Origin: DASVRA01 sp036388855
GTDB lineage: Bacteria; Pseudomonadota; Alphaproteobacteria; Caulobacterales; Caulobacteraceae
Assembly: GCA_036388855.1 (NCBI GenBank)
Contig: DASVRA010000011.1
Span: 1 to 64,000 of the forward strand
Reading direction: 5' to 3'
DNA: 64,000 nucleotides
Each line of letters starts with the position of its first letter. The first letter of the stretch is position 1. Made by a program: the position numbers and the translations under genes. Below are positions 24,466-32,701 of this stretch, one piece after another. The notes below the pieces were generated by a model. That model was not told the DNA's origin and did not search any database. It was given only the letters and a program-made list of their open reading frames with translations.

Positions 24466-26763
24466 ATGTTCGACATCAAACGCAAGACCATCGAGTGGGG
24501 CGGCCGCACGCTGACCCTGGAAACCGGCCGCATGGCCCGCCAGGCCGACGGCGCGGTGCTGGCCACCTACGGCGACACCGTGGTGCTGGCCACCGCCGTG
24601 TTCGCCAAGGTGCAGAAGCCCGGCCAGGACTTCTTCCCGCTCACCGTCAACTACCAGGAGAAGTTCTACGCCGCCGGCAAGATCCCCGGCTCCTTCCCCC
24701 GCCGCGAGGGCGCCCCTTCCCAGAAGGAAACCCTGACCTCGCGCCTGATCGACCGCCCGATCCGCCCGCTGTTCGTCAAGGGCTTCAAGAACGAGGTCCA
24801 GGTGGTCACCACGGTGATGGCCCACGACCTGGAGAACGACCCCGATATCGTCGCCATGGTCGCCGCCTCCGCCGCCCTGGTGATCTCCGGCGCCCCGTTC
24901 ATGGGCCCGATCGCCGGCGCCCGTGTCGGCATGATCGACGGTGAGTATGTGCTCAACCCCACGCTCGAGCAGATGAAGGAAAGCCGGATGGACCTGGTGG
25001 TCGCCGGCACCGAGGACGCCGTGATGATGGTGGAATCGGAAATCCAGGAGCTTTCGGAAGACGACGTCCTGGGCGGCGTGATGTTCGCCCACCGCGGCAT
25101 GCAGCCGGTGATCGACGCGATCATCGAACTGGCCGAGCACGCGGCCAAGGACCCGTTCGAGTTCCAGCCGGAGGACACCGACGCGCTCAAGACCCAGATC
25201 AAGGGCCTGATCGGCGCCGACATCGCCTCGGCCTACACCCTGACCAAGAAGTCCGAGCGCCATGACGCCATCGGCGCCGCCAAGGCCAAGGCGCTGGCCC
25301 AGTTCGCCAAGTCCGACACCAACCCCGACGGCATCGATCCGCAGAAGTTCGGCGGCGTATTCAAGGAACTCGAAGCCGACGTCGTCCGCCGCGGCATTAT
25401 CGACACCAAGAAGCGCATCGACGGCCGAAACCTCGACCAGGTGCGCCAGATCGTCTCCGAGGTCGGCGTGCTGCCGCGCGCCCACGGCTCGGCCCTGTTC
25501 ACCCGGGGCGAGACCCAGGCCCTGGTGGTCGCCACGCTCGGCACCGGCGAGGACGAGCGCCTGGTCGACGCGCTCGAAGGCAAGACCTACGAGAAGTTCA
25601 TGCTGCACTACAACTTCCCGCCGTTCTCGGTCGGGGAGACGGGCCGCATGGGCGCGCCCGGCCGCCGCGAAGTCGGCCACGGCAAACTGGCCTGGCGGGC
25701 GGTGCATCCGATGCTGCCGACGCCCGAGGAGTTCCCCTACACCATCCGCCTGGTCTCGGAGATCTTCGAGTCCAACGGCTCCTCCTCGATGGCTTCGGTC
25801 TGCGGCGCCTCGCTGGCGCTGATGGACGCCGGCGTGCCCCTGAAGAAGCCGGTCAGCGGCATCGCCATGGGCCTGATCCTGGAGAGCGACGGCTTCGCGG
25901 TGCTCTCCGACATCCTGGGCGACGAGGACCACCTCGGCGACATGGACTTCAAGGTGGCCGGCACCGAGGACGGGATCACCAGCCTGCAGATGGACATCAA
26001 GATCCCCGGCATCACCGAGGAGATCATGCGCCAGGCGCTGGCCCAGGCCGCGGGGGGCCGCCGGCACATCCTGGGCGAAATGGCCAAGGCCATGACCGCG
26101 CCGCGCCACGAGCTCGGCGAGTTCGCGCCCAAGATCGAGACCATCCAGATCCCGGTCGACAAGATCCGCGACATCATCGGGACCGGCGGCAAGATCATCC
26201 GCGAGATCGTCGCCACCACCGGCGCCAAGATCGACGTGGGCGAGGACGGCCTGGTCAAGGTGGCGGCTTCGGACGCGGCCAAGATCGGCGCGGCGATGGA
26301 CTGGATCAAGTCGCTGACCAGCGAGCCGGAGGTGGGCCAGATCTACACCGGCAAGGTGGTCAAGGTGGTCGACTTCGGCGCCTTCGTGAACTTCTTCGGC
26401 CCCAAGGACGGCCTGGTCCACGTCAGCCAGATCAGCCGCGAACGCGTCGGCAACCCCGCCGACGTCCTCAGCGAAGGCCAGGAAGTGAAGGTCAAGCTCA
26501 TGGGCTTCGACGACCGCGGCAAGACCAAGCTGTCGATGAAGGTGGTCGACCAGGAAACCGGCGAGGACTTGTCGGGCCAGTTCGAACCGGCTGAGCGTGA
26601 CGAGGGCGGACGCGGCGGCGGCGGAGACCGGCCGCGCGGCGACCGGGATCGTGGACGGGGCGGTGATCGTGGGCGCGACCGGGGACCGCGTCGGGGTGGC
26701 GGAGACCGTGAAGGCGGCGACCGCGAGCCGAGGCGCGAGCGGGTGGACGAGCCGGCGGAGTAG
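24466..26763 (+). CDS. pnp: Polynucleotide phosphorylase
   Basis: PNPase degrades RNA 3' to 5' by phosphorolysis and is a partner of RNase E in the degradosome. Domain order in the 765 residues is: first RNase PH core ([19 protein letters not shown]), all-alpha linker, second catalytic core ([20 protein letters not shown] segment and [18 protein letters not shown] loop with the catalytic Asp near [16 protein letters not shown]), KH domain ([12 protein letters not shown]) and S1 domain ([17 protein letters not shown]). The last 60 residues form a long Arg/Gly/Asp-rich tail, more extended than in E. coli. The start is the ATG at 24466, where the family begins ([13 protein letters not shown]). 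A good terminator follows. Confidence 0.95.
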   Translation: MFDIKRKTIEWGGRTLTLETGRMARQADGAVLATYGDTVVLATAVFAKVQKPGQDFFPLTVNYQEKFYAAGKIPGSFPRREGAPSQKETLTSRLIDRPIRPLFVKGFKNEVQVVTTVMAHDLENDPDIVAMVAASAALVISGAPFMGPIAGARVGMIDGEYVLNPTLEQMKESRMDLVVAGTEDAVMMVESEIQELSEDDVLGGVMFAHRGMQPVIDAIIELAEHAAKDPFEFQPEDTDALKTQIKGLIGADIASAYTLTKKSERHDAIGAAKAKALAQFAKSDTNPDGIDPQKFGGVFKELEADVVRRGIIDTKKRIDGRNLDQVRQIVSEVGVLPRAHGSALFTRGETQALVVATLGTGEDERLVDALEGKTYEKFMLHYNFPPFSVGETGRMGAPGRREVGHGKLAWRAVHPMLPTPEEFPYTIRLVSEIFESNGSSSMASVCGASLALMDAGVPLKKPVSGIAMGLILESDGFAVLSDILGDEDHLGDMDFKVAGTEDGITSLQMDIKIPGITEEIMRQALAQAAGGRRHILGEMAKAMTAPRHELGEFAPKIETIQIPVDKIRDIIGTGGKIIREIVATTGAKIDVGEDGLVKVAASDAAKIGAAMDWIKSLTSEPEVGQIYTGKVVKVVDFGAFVNFFGPKDGLVHVSQISRERVGNPADVLSEGQEVKVKLMGFDDRGKTKLSMKVVDQETGEDLSGQFEPAERDEGGRGGGGDRPRGDRDRGRGGDRGRDRGPRRGGGDREGGDREPRRERVDEPAE

Positions 26764-26789
26764 GCGTCCCGTTACCTAAAACTGTCTTC

Positions 26790-26820
26790 ACGGGCGGATC
26801 GGCAACGATCCGCCCGTTTT
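26790..26820 (+). terminator. Rho-independent terminator of the pnp operon
   Basis: A perfect 12-bp GC-rich stem (26790-26801 with 26806-26817) closes a GCAA tetraloop and runs into four T residues. It lies 27 nt after the pnp stop codon and is the clearest intrinsic terminator in the window. Confidence 0.88.
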
Positions 26821-26872
26821 GCACCTGCGCCCACGCCGCCGGTCTTGCAAGGAGCTATGAGCGTCCTTATAA

Positions 26873-26888
26873 GGTTCTTATCAGAACC
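26873..26888 (+). promoter_or_regulatory. Inverted repeat abutting the ribosome site of the 26902 gene
   Basis: GGTTCT at 26873-26878 and AGAACC at 26883-26888 form a perfect 6-4-6 palindrome. It ends immediately before the AAAGGAGG ribosome site (26889-26896). It may be an operator for a dimeric repressor, or in mRNA a small hairpin next to the ribosome site. Confidence 0.4.
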
Positions 26889-26901
26889 AAAGGAGGTATG
26901 T

Positions 26902-27459
26902 ATGGCCCAACTCATGTCCGCTTCTCGCCTATCCAGCCTTGTGACTGAGGCACTTCGAACGGACAAGGACGCCGCAGTTTGGTTGTCCGGCTCAGGAGAG
27001 GTGCTCTTTGGTCGGTTTCCCAGTCCCACTGCCCGACTCGATTTCGGCAATGAACGCCTCGAACGAGTGGCAGTCAGCAGCAAACCTTCTCCGATCACGC
27101 CAGCGACGCCGGACGAAGGCGGAAGGAAAACTGGGGATTTCGCCATCTCCGTGCGGGGCCAAAGCTATGGCTACCCAAACCTGAGGCAATTACTTGCTGG
27201 CGCCTTGCGGCTACTGGAAGATATGTCGCCAGGAACACTCGAACGCTTAGAGAACCATAAGCCTAGAAGCAAACGGGTGGTGGCTCGCAAGAAGGACGCG
27301 CTCTATGATAACCCTAAGTTAGTGGAAAAATTCTCAATCGAGCTGAAGCCCGGCTGGTATATGTCTACAAACAATTCAGCCGCAGAGGTGAAGCGTTACC
27401 TTGAGCTAGCGGCTTCGCACGCGGGATTGAAGCCTGGTGAGTATAGCATCCGGATGTGA
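26902..27459 (+). CDS. Accessory hypothetical protein after pnp
   Basis: I do not recognise this 185-residue protein. Its codon use is clearly less GC-rich than that of the neighbours, which suggests recent transfer. The N-terminal part (LMSASRLSSLVTEALRTD) is helical. The middle is variable, and the last 60 residues (LVEKFSIELKPGWYMSTNNS and VKRYLELAASHAGLKPGEY) look like a small conserved alpha/beta module. An ideal ribosome site, AAAGGAGG, sits 5 nt before the ATG at 26902. An in-frame ATG at 26857 with AAGGAG could give 15 more residues. It opens a short accessory patch that includes a GIY-YIG nuclease. Confidence 0.65.
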   Translation: MAQLMSASRLSSLVTEALRTDKDAAVWLSGSGEVLFGRFPSPTARLDFGNERLERVAVSSKPSPITPATPDEGGRKTGDFAISVRGQSYGYPNLRQLLAGALRLLEDMSPGTLERLENHKPRSKRVVARKKDALYDNPKLVEKFSIELKPGWYMSTNNSAAEVKRYLELAASHAGLKPGEYSIRM

Positions 27460-27507
27460 TTTCCGCATCGGGAACGCGAGGGAAGACGAACCAAAGAAGT
27501 AGGGATG

Positions 27508-27533
27508 ATGGGGACAGCCTACCTAGTCCCCAT
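27508..27533. repeat. ATGGGGAC...GTCCCCAT hairpin
   Basis: A perfect 8-bp stem (27508-27515 with 27526-27533) encloses a 10-nt loop. The GGGGACAG...GTCCCC style resembles hairpins linked to REP-associated transposases and short palindromic repeats in proteobacteria. No transposase is nearby. The rest of the gap 27460-27711 holds no gene I can support. Confidence 0.4.
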
Positions 27534-27711
27534 TCCGCCTCGCCACACGAGGAGAGCCCCTTCCATCTCATGGATGATCTTCGCCGGGCGGGAGCGGCAA
27601 CTCAAGGATGGCGCGGGGCGCCACCGCTCCGCGGCGCGCCTGCGGCGCGTCCTTGACTTGCCGATCCCGTCCGGCACGCTCGCCGCCAAGAGAAAGAAGG
27701 GGAGGTCTGGC

Positions 27712-28110
27712 ATGGCTCAATCGGAGGAACAGGCGTTTGAGGGGGCGATGCGCGACATTTACAGGCGAGCCTCTGCGGAGTGTCGATACCAGCCCCATTA
27801 CCTGCTCGTTCTGATTGACGAGCGCGGCGCCGTGGGGGCGGCGCACAAGCTCTTGAGCGGGAAAGCGTCCGAGGGCTTCGGCAAGCTTTGGGAGCTAGAG
27901 CGGCTGGACCTGAGCGTGGAGGCGCTCGCCCTACAGCCGCGTTGGCATCCGCTGTTTACGGACGAGCACCGGAAAGTCGCGAAGAGTCGACTCCAAGGCG
28001 CAGGCTACAATCCTAGCCGGAGCCCCGAATGTTCCACGCAAGCGAATAGGCGGCGATCAGACCTACCTCCAAGCCGGCGCTTCCGCTCACAGGCAGGCCG
28101 TTCCAAGTAA
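27712..28110 (+). CDS. Small uncharacterised protein of a widely dispersed family
   Basis: A 132-residue protein. The first 100 residues fit a common, unnamed small-protein pattern: a helix (FEGAMRDIYRRASAECRY), a QPHYLLVLIDERGAVGAAHKLL segment, SEGFGKLWELERLDLSVEALAL, and a final W..LFTDEHRKVAKSRL helix. I have the impression that relatives occur near nucleases and restriction genes, but no function is known to me. The ribosome site AAGGGGAGG supports the ATG at 27712. The last 30 residues are basic, unlike the rest, and are encoded in a 98-nt overlap with the convergent GIY-YIG gene. The original stop may have been lost. Confidence 0.65.
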   Translation: MAQSEEQAFEGAMRDIYRRASAECRYQPHYLLVLIDERGAVGAAHKLLSGKASEGFGKLWELERLDLSVEALALQPRWHPLFTDEHRKVAKSRLQGAGYNPSRSPECSTQANRRRSDLPPSRRFRSQAGRSK

Positions 28111-28582
28111 GGTCTTCGGGTGAGGCTGTATAGATGTGTATGGTGGGGATGGACGCCAGCTCCAGAAGCAACTTCGCCTTCACCCGGATGCTGGTCTGCT
28201 GCCTCGGACCAGGCTTCATGTAAAATCGAAGCCGCGTCGCCAGCCCTGACATTGCAACGCCGACGTACAGTGCCGCACCCTCGCGCACGAAGGCGTAAAC
28301 TCCCCTTACGCGGGGGAGCGGCTGGTCCAATCCCAAGTCTCCTGTCTCGTCGAGCACCCAATGCGCCGACACGTCGAACCCGCCAGCAGAGAGGATTTCC
28401 GCCGTAAGCAAGGGCTTCCTCATGGGAGGCGGAACTGCTCCAAGTCTTGACGAGGCCGGAAGGAGGGATGAACGCCGGAGGGTATTGTAGGCATGCTGGT
28501 AAGAAACCCCTGCCTCGCGCGCGACAGAGGACACCGTCAGTCCTTCTCCGGCCAACCGCCTGATCAACGCTGCCTTACTCAT
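28013..28582 (-). CDS. HTH plus GIY-YIG nuclease-domain protein
   Basis: A 189-residue protein with two parts. Residues about 1-45 form a helix-turn-helix (LTVSSVAREAGVSYQHAYNTLRR). From about residue 90, a GIY-YIG-type fold is visible: GVYAFVREGAALYVGVA, with the two Tyr residues and the Gly-Val ending. A basic stretch and a Glu region near SAGLEVGLIAAYSLAWN follow, which may contain the catalytic Glu and the final Asn. Such nucleases act in repair, homing or restriction. DNA-sequence recognition by the HTH is likely. The ATG at 28582 has AGGAGG ten bases upstream; a TTG at 28588 is the alternative. Base composition is lower in GC than the flanks. Confidence 0.7.
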   Translation of the reverse strand: MSKAALIRRLAGEGLTVSSVAREAGVSYQHAYNTLRRSSLLPASSRLGAVPPPMRKPLLTAEILSAGGFDVSAHWVLDETGDLGLDQPLPRVRGVYAFVREGAALYVGVAMSGLATRLRFYMKPGPRQQTSIRVKAKLLLELASIPTIHIYTASPEDLTWNGLPVSGSAGLEVGLIAAYSLAWNIRGSG

Positions 28583-28758
28583 GACCAATCCACCTCCTGC
28601 GCGTGTGAACGGCGGACATGCGGAGTTGGAACTCCAGAAATTCTAGGTAGCTTACCGACTCCCAATCCTGAGCACAGGAGGAGAGGCTACGACTCCCCAT
28701 GACGCATGCTGTTTTCCCCCGAGGCACGCGCTAGGCTGCTCCAACCCCGGGGGCCTCC

Positions 28759-29172
28759 ATGACTGAACCACCAGCGCCGACGCCGACCAACGATCCCGCG
28801 TCCAATCCCGTCCGGGCGCAGGCGGTCGCGGATTTCGCACGCCTGGCCTTCACCTCGCTGATCACCACCTGCGGCGGCGGGCTGATCGCGGTGCTGTCCC
28901 TGGCGGCGCAGGCGCGGCCGGTCCCCGCTGAGGCCGCCGGCCGGCTGGGGGCGGCGGTCGTGTGCATCTGGGCCGCGTTGATTCTGGCGCTGGCCGGGGC
29001 GATCTGCGGCTACTTCTATCTGTTCACGGCCGTCTACCGGCCCCCTGAGCGTCTCTGGCTATGGTGGGCGGCGGCGCTCTCGGGCGTGTTCAGCCTGATC
29101 ACGCTGGTCGCCGGCAGCCTGCTCGCCTTCGGCGTCGTCCAGGACCTGATCGCGGCGGGGACGGCCGGCTGA
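28759..29172 (+). CDS. Inner-membrane protein of unknown function, three TM segments
   Basis: A 137-residue protein with a Pro/Ala/Thr-rich cytoplasmic start of about 25 residues and three hydrophobic helices, roughly residues 30-50, 63-90 and 100-128. A PPERLWLWWAA loop separates helices two and three. I recognise no family. It faces the convergent MmcQ gene with a 44-nt gap. Its GC content is back at the chromosomal norm, so it marks the right boundary of the accessory patch that begins after pnp. Confidence 0.65.
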   Translation: MTEPPAPTPTNDPASNPVRAQAVADFARLAFTSLITTCGGGLIAVLSLAAQARPVPAEAAGRLGAAVVCIWAALILALAGAICGYFYLFTAVYRPPERLWLWWAAALSGVFSLITLVAGSLLAFGVVQDLIAAGTAG

Positions 29173-29216
29173 TAACGGCCAGGGTTCCGCCCTAACACGC
29201 GCCTGTCCAGGGCGAT

Positions 29217-29576
29217 CTATCTCCGCGCGGGCAGCTGCTTGACCAGGCTCTTGGGCGCCTGAGCGCGGTAGCTCTCGTCGATCCAGTCCTTGAGCTGCTC
29301 CAGCGGCGGGATCTGGTCCGGCGAGGGCGTGAAGCTGACCCAGCCGCTCTTGCCTAGGCCATAGCCGGTGGGCTGGGCGTAGGGCAGCTCGCGCGCCTCC
29401 GCGCCGGTGAAGGGCAGCTTGACCGAGAGGCTGAAGGGCTCGCCCTCGGCCGGCAGGTAGGCGAAGGTCTTGTCCTTCACCGCCAGGTCGTCGTGGCCGG
29501 GCCAGGGAGATTTGGAGTGGGCGCCGGGGTAGGCGAGGCCGAAGGCGCGGAGTTCGCGGATGAGGGCGTCGCTCAT
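29217..29576 (-). CDS. MmcQ/YjbR family protein
   Basis: A 119-residue protein of the MmcQ/YjbR (CyaY-like fold) family. The pattern is clear: RELRAFGLAYPGAHSKSPWPG, HDDLAVKDKTFAYLP, the SLSVKLP strand, a GLGKSGWVSF element and a C-terminal LKDWIDESYRAQAPKSL helix. Members are small DNA-binding-like proteins of unknown role. The ATG at 29576 has GAGGAAAG upstream, so the longer reading from 29612 is not needed. Confidence 0.85.
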   Translation of the reverse strand: MSDALIRELRAFGLAYPGAHSKSPWPGHDDLAVKDKTFAYLPAEGEPFSLSVKLPFTGAEARELPYAQPTGYGLGKSGWVSFTPSPDQIPPLEQLKDWIDESYRAQAPKSLVKQLPARR

Positions 29577-29714
29577 GCTTTCCTCATGGTGAGACGGGCA
29601 TAGCCTGATCATCGGCGGCTTGCCATTGGCGGCGAAGTCCCGGAATCTGCCGATGCCGCGCTCACGGGGCGCGCAAAGCAGAGTGCGGGCCGCGTTCCAA
29701 GCGGGGGCAAGGCA

Positions 29715-30308
29715 ATGGCGGACACCACGGAAAGCGGCGGCGGAGGACTCGGCAGCCTGATGCGGATCGGCGCCTGGGGCGGCGCGGCGGTCCTGTTCCT
29801 GCTGCCGGTGGCGGCGGAGCGGTTCTGGGAGGAAATGGGCTGGAGCGCGGGCGATTTCGTCGTCTGGGGCGCGATGCTGCTCGCCGCCTGCGGCGCCTTC
29901 GAGCTGGCGATGCGGATGTCGGGCAGTCTGGCGTATCGGGCCGGCGCGGCGGTCGCGGTCGGGGCGGCGTTCCTCCTGGTGTGGATCAGCCTCGCGGTCG
30001 GCATCATCGGGAGCGAGGATGACCCGGCCAACCTGATGTACGGCGGCGTGCTCGCCGTGGGGATCGCCGGCGCCGTCGTCGCGCGCTTTCGGCCGGCTGG
30101 GATGGCGCGCGCCCTGGCCGCGATGGGGGCGGCCCAGGCGCTGGCCGCGGTGATCGCACTGGCGGCAGGGTGGGGCGCCGGGACCGAGAACTGGCCCCAG
30201 GTGATCGTGGTCCTGAACGGGGTCTTCGTGGCGCTGTGGTTCGGATCGGCGTGGCTGTTCCGGAAGGCGGCGCGGGAGCGGGCGGCCGCGGCGGCCGCGG
30301 CGGCGTAG
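29715..30308 (+). CDS. Multi-pass inner-membrane protein of unknown function
   Basis: A 197-residue protein with about six hydrophobic helices from residue 18 to residue 185, separated by very short loops. A single charged loop (ERFWEEMGWSAGDF) lies between the first two helices, and SEDDPANLMYGG separates helices three and four. The C-terminus is a positively charged Arg/Ala tail. No family is recognised. It is followed 29 nt later by a TRIC channel gene in the same direction, so a joint membrane role is possible. Confidence 0.65.
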   Translation: MADTTESGGGGLGSLMRIGAWGGAAVLFLLPVAAERFWEEMGWSAGDFVVWGAMLLAACGAFELAMRMSGSLAYRAGAAVAVGAAFLLVWISLAVGIIGSEDDPANLMYGGVLAVGIAGAVVARFRPAGMARALAAMGAAQALAAVIALAAGWGAGTENWPQVIVVLNGVFVALWFGSAWLFRKAARERAAAAAAAA

Positions 30309-30337
30309 GCCGGCCCGCGCCGGTGCTATAAGGGCGA

Positions 30338-30979
30338 ATGCCGACCGAGACGCTGCTGGGCCTGCTCGACTACGCCGGGGTGCTGGTGTTCGGCGCCACC
30401 GGGGCGCTGGCGGCGGCGCGGCGGGGGCATGACCTGGTCACCTTCGCCTTCTTCGCGGCGATGACGGGGTTGGGCGGCGGCACGCTGCGGGACCTGCTGA
30501 TCGGGGCGCCGGTGTTCTGGGTCGGGGACGCCGGGTACATCGCGGTCACGGCGCTGGCGGCCCTGGCGATCTGGGTGCTGGGGCCGCGGCCGAGGCTGTT
30601 CGGGGCGCTGCTGTGGCTCGATGCGGTGGGGCTGGCGGCCTATGCGGTGATCGGCGCGGCCAAGGCGGCGGCGTTCGGCCTGTCGCCGCTGGTCTGCGTG
30701 CTGATGGGGGCGATCACGGCGACCTTCGGGGGCGTGCTGCGCGATGTGCTGGCGGGCGAGCCGTCAGTGCTGCTGCGCCGGGAGATCACGGTGACCGCCG
30801 CGCTGGCGGCTTCGGGGGTGTTCCTGGCGGCGGGATGGGCGGGGCTGGCGCCCTGGGCCGCGGCGGCGACGGGCGCCGTGTGCGGGTTCGCGCTGAGGGC
30901 CGGGGCGCTGCTGTGGGGGTGGTCGCTGCCGGCGTTCAGGGACAGGCGGGGCGGGGGCGGGTCAGGCGCTGGCGGCTAG
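30338..30979 (+). CDS. TRIC cation channel family protein (UPF0126/YadS)
   Basis: A 213-residue inner-membrane protein with the internal duplication typical of the family: GLGGGTLRDLLIG in the first repeat and ATFGGVLRDVLAGEPSVLLR in the second. About seven TM helices are expected. Prokaryotic TRIC proteins are trimeric channels for monovalent cations. The Gly-rich kinks that form the pore are retained. The last 10 residues are a Gly/Arg-rich cytoplasmic tail. GC content here exceeds 70%. Confidence 0.87.
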   Translation: MPTETLLGLLDYAGVLVFGATGALAAARRGHDLVTFAFFAAMTGLGGGTLRDLLIGAPVFWVGDAGYIAVTALAALAIWVLGPRPRLFGALLWLDAVGLAAYAVIGAAKAAAFGLSPLVCVLMGAITATFGGVLRDVLAGEPSVLLRREITVTAALAASGVFLAAGWAGLAPWAAAATGAVCGFALRAGALLWGWSLPAFRDRRGGGGSGAGG

Positions 30980-31136
30980 CGCCACCGCTCAGGCTTCACC
31001 CGCGAGGATCATTACTCGGCGGAAAGTCAGGCACCCTGCGGCGAATTGTTCAGGGCCTGTCCGCGCCGTTGACAGAAATCAAGCGCCCAGAGAGCTTGGC
31101 GCCGCTCGCGCGTGGCGAGCAGTGTTGGGGGATCCT

Positions 31137-32258
31137 ATGCGTAGAGTTCTGGCGGCTTCGCTGTGCCTTGTGCTGGCCGCGTGCGCCACCGTCGAGCCCG
31201 TGCCGAACGCGCGGCCGCTTTCCCAGGCCAGCATCGCGGCGATGGGGCCGACGCCGGTGAGCGTCACCGGCAGCGAGCAGGGCGTCGCCAAGGCCTGGTT
31301 CTACACCGACGTGAACGGCGGCGGCGCGGGGCTGATCGGCGCCATCGCCGGCGCGATCGCCGCCGCCATCATCAACGCCGCGCCCTCCGCGCGCGCCAAC
31401 AAGCAGGCCAACGAGGTCGCCGAGGTGCAGACGGTGGAGGCGCTGAACGCCTCGCTGGTTTCGACCGTGAGGAAGGAAGCGGCCAAGGCCGCGGCGGGGC
31501 CGGGCGTGACCTTCCCCGAGGTGCTGCTGACCTACAAGTCGGTGACGCCGGGGCCGATGGACGACGCGGTCGAGATCACCACGTCCTACACCCTGTCGGA
31601 GGACTCCAGCGTGCTGAGGATCGTCTCGGTGGCGACCTACAGCAACGCCGCGATCCCCTACAGGACGCCCTACACCTTCAAGTCCGTGCCCAAGAGCGAA
31701 ACCAAGGGGCCGCTCTACCGCAACACCTTCACCTATTATTCGACCCCGCTGCCGATCCCCGAGCTGACGCCGGAGCTGCGCGAGCGGCTGATCGCCAACA
31801 TCCGCGAAAGCGCCAAGGACGCGGCCGGCGCTCCGCCCGCGGACGGGTCGAAGGAAGCCAAGTCGATGCAGCGCGAGATCGACTTGGCCTACGACAATAA
31901 GCTGACGCCGACCGAGACCTCGCTGTTCCTGACGCGCGAGTGGCTCAGCAAAGACGGCGCCCGGATCAAGCAGGAGATCGGCCGCGCGCACGACTTCATC
32001 GCCCGCTACGTGATGCTGGACGTCAACCGGACGGCCATCCCCTCGGTGAACGGCGAGGACGAGCTGCTCGAGACGGTGTCCGACCAGCGGACGGTGCGCC
32101 GGGTCGGCAAGGGCGTGGAGGCGGGCTCCTATGTCTCTTCCGCCTCCGACGTGAGTCAGTTCGCGACCTACGGGAACACCGTCGCGGTCAGCAGGAGCAC
32201 GGTGAACTACGTCAAAGGCCTGAAGGCGCAGGCGAAGGTGGTCGGAGCGAAGCCTTGA
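31137..32258 (+). CDS. Lipoprotein of unknown function (373 aa)
   Basis: A lipoprotein with a short signal (MRRVLAASLCLVLAAC) whose lipobox is LAAC, so Cys16 is the probable lipid anchor. A hydrophobic Gly/Ala/Ile segment near residues 65-85 (GLIGAIAGAIAAAIINAA) could span or insert in the membrane. The remainder is soluble, with many Thr/Ser and a helical middle. No family is recognised. The ATG at 31137 is preferred because the signal begins there. A TTGACA at 31069-31074 might be a -35 element, but no good -10 follows. The stop overlaps the next lipoprotein gene. Confidence 0.65.
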   Translation: MRRVLAASLCLVLAACATVEPVPNARPLSQASIAAMGPTPVSVTGSEQGVAKAWFYTDVNGGGAGLIGAIAGAIAAAIINAAPSARANKQANEVAEVQTVEALNASLVSTVRKEAAKAAAGPGVTFPEVLLTYKSVTPGPMDDAVEITTSYTLSEDSSVLRIVSVATYSNAAIPYRTPYTFKSVPKSETKGPLYRNTFTYYSTPLPIPELTPELRERLIANIRESAKDAAGAPPADGSKEAKSMQREIDLAYDNKLTPTETSLFLTREWLSKDGARIKQEIGRAHDFIARYVMLDVNRTAIPSVNGEDELLETVSDQRTVRRVGKGVEAGSYVSSASDVSQFATYGNTVAVSRSTVNYVKGLKAQAKVVGAKP

Positions 32259-32665
32259 GGCGCGGATGCGTCCTCGCCGCGGGGACGGTGGCGTCGGGCC
32301 TGATCCTGCAGGGCTGCGCGACGCCAAAGCCGGTGGCCTATGGGCCCATTGGGCCGGAGGCGCCGCACGGCTATCAGGACCGCCACAACCCGGACGGCGG
32401 CTTCACCGTGCTCGTGACGATGCCGCCAACTACCGCTGTGGCCGAGCTCCGCGCTTTCTTCGACCGGCGGGCGGGCGAGCTTTGCCCGGGCGGGGCGGAG
32501 CGGACGAACGTGTTTCGCGTCGACCGCAGAGAACAAATGAACCGGGCGACGTACGTCTATCAGGGTGTCGGGGTAGGCTCACGGCTCGCCACCGGGACCG
32601 AGCTGGAGGGCTACGTCTATTGCAAGGCGGGTGCGGCGGCGCCGGCGGTCTCACCGCGGCCATAG
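32255..32665 (+). CDS. Second lipoprotein, translationally coupled, TTG start
   Basis: A 136-residue protein that would be missed by ATG/GTG-only starts. It begins at a TTG that shares TTGA with the stop of the preceding gene. The resulting sequence opens with RRGCVLAAGTVASGLILQGC, a clear lipoprotein signal with a LQGC lipobox. The mature part contains a PDGGFTVLVTMPPTTAVAEL segment and two further Cys residues that may form a disulfide (GELCPGG and VYCKAG). It pairs with the upstream lipoprotein, and the two may form an envelope complex. Function unknown. Confidence 0.62.
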   Translation: MRRGCVLAAGTVASGLILQGCATPKPVAYGPIGPEAPHGYQDRHNPDGGFTVLVTMPPTTAVAELRAFFDRRAGELCPGGAERTNVFRVDRREQMNRATYVYQGVGVGSRLATGTELEGYVYCKAGAAAPAVSPRP

Positions 32666-32701
32666 GTACAGAGCGTCGTCTATCGGGACCGCCCATCCCG
32701 G

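Noticed and set aside
24250..26421. A 700-codon leftward frame opposite pnp
   Set aside because: It is a composition-driven shadow of the pnp gene; pnp has full domain evidence.
31069..31110. TTGACA as a full promoter for the 31137 lipoprotein
   Set aside because: The hexamer is perfect, but no acceptable -10 element follows at either the classic or the Caulobacter spacing.
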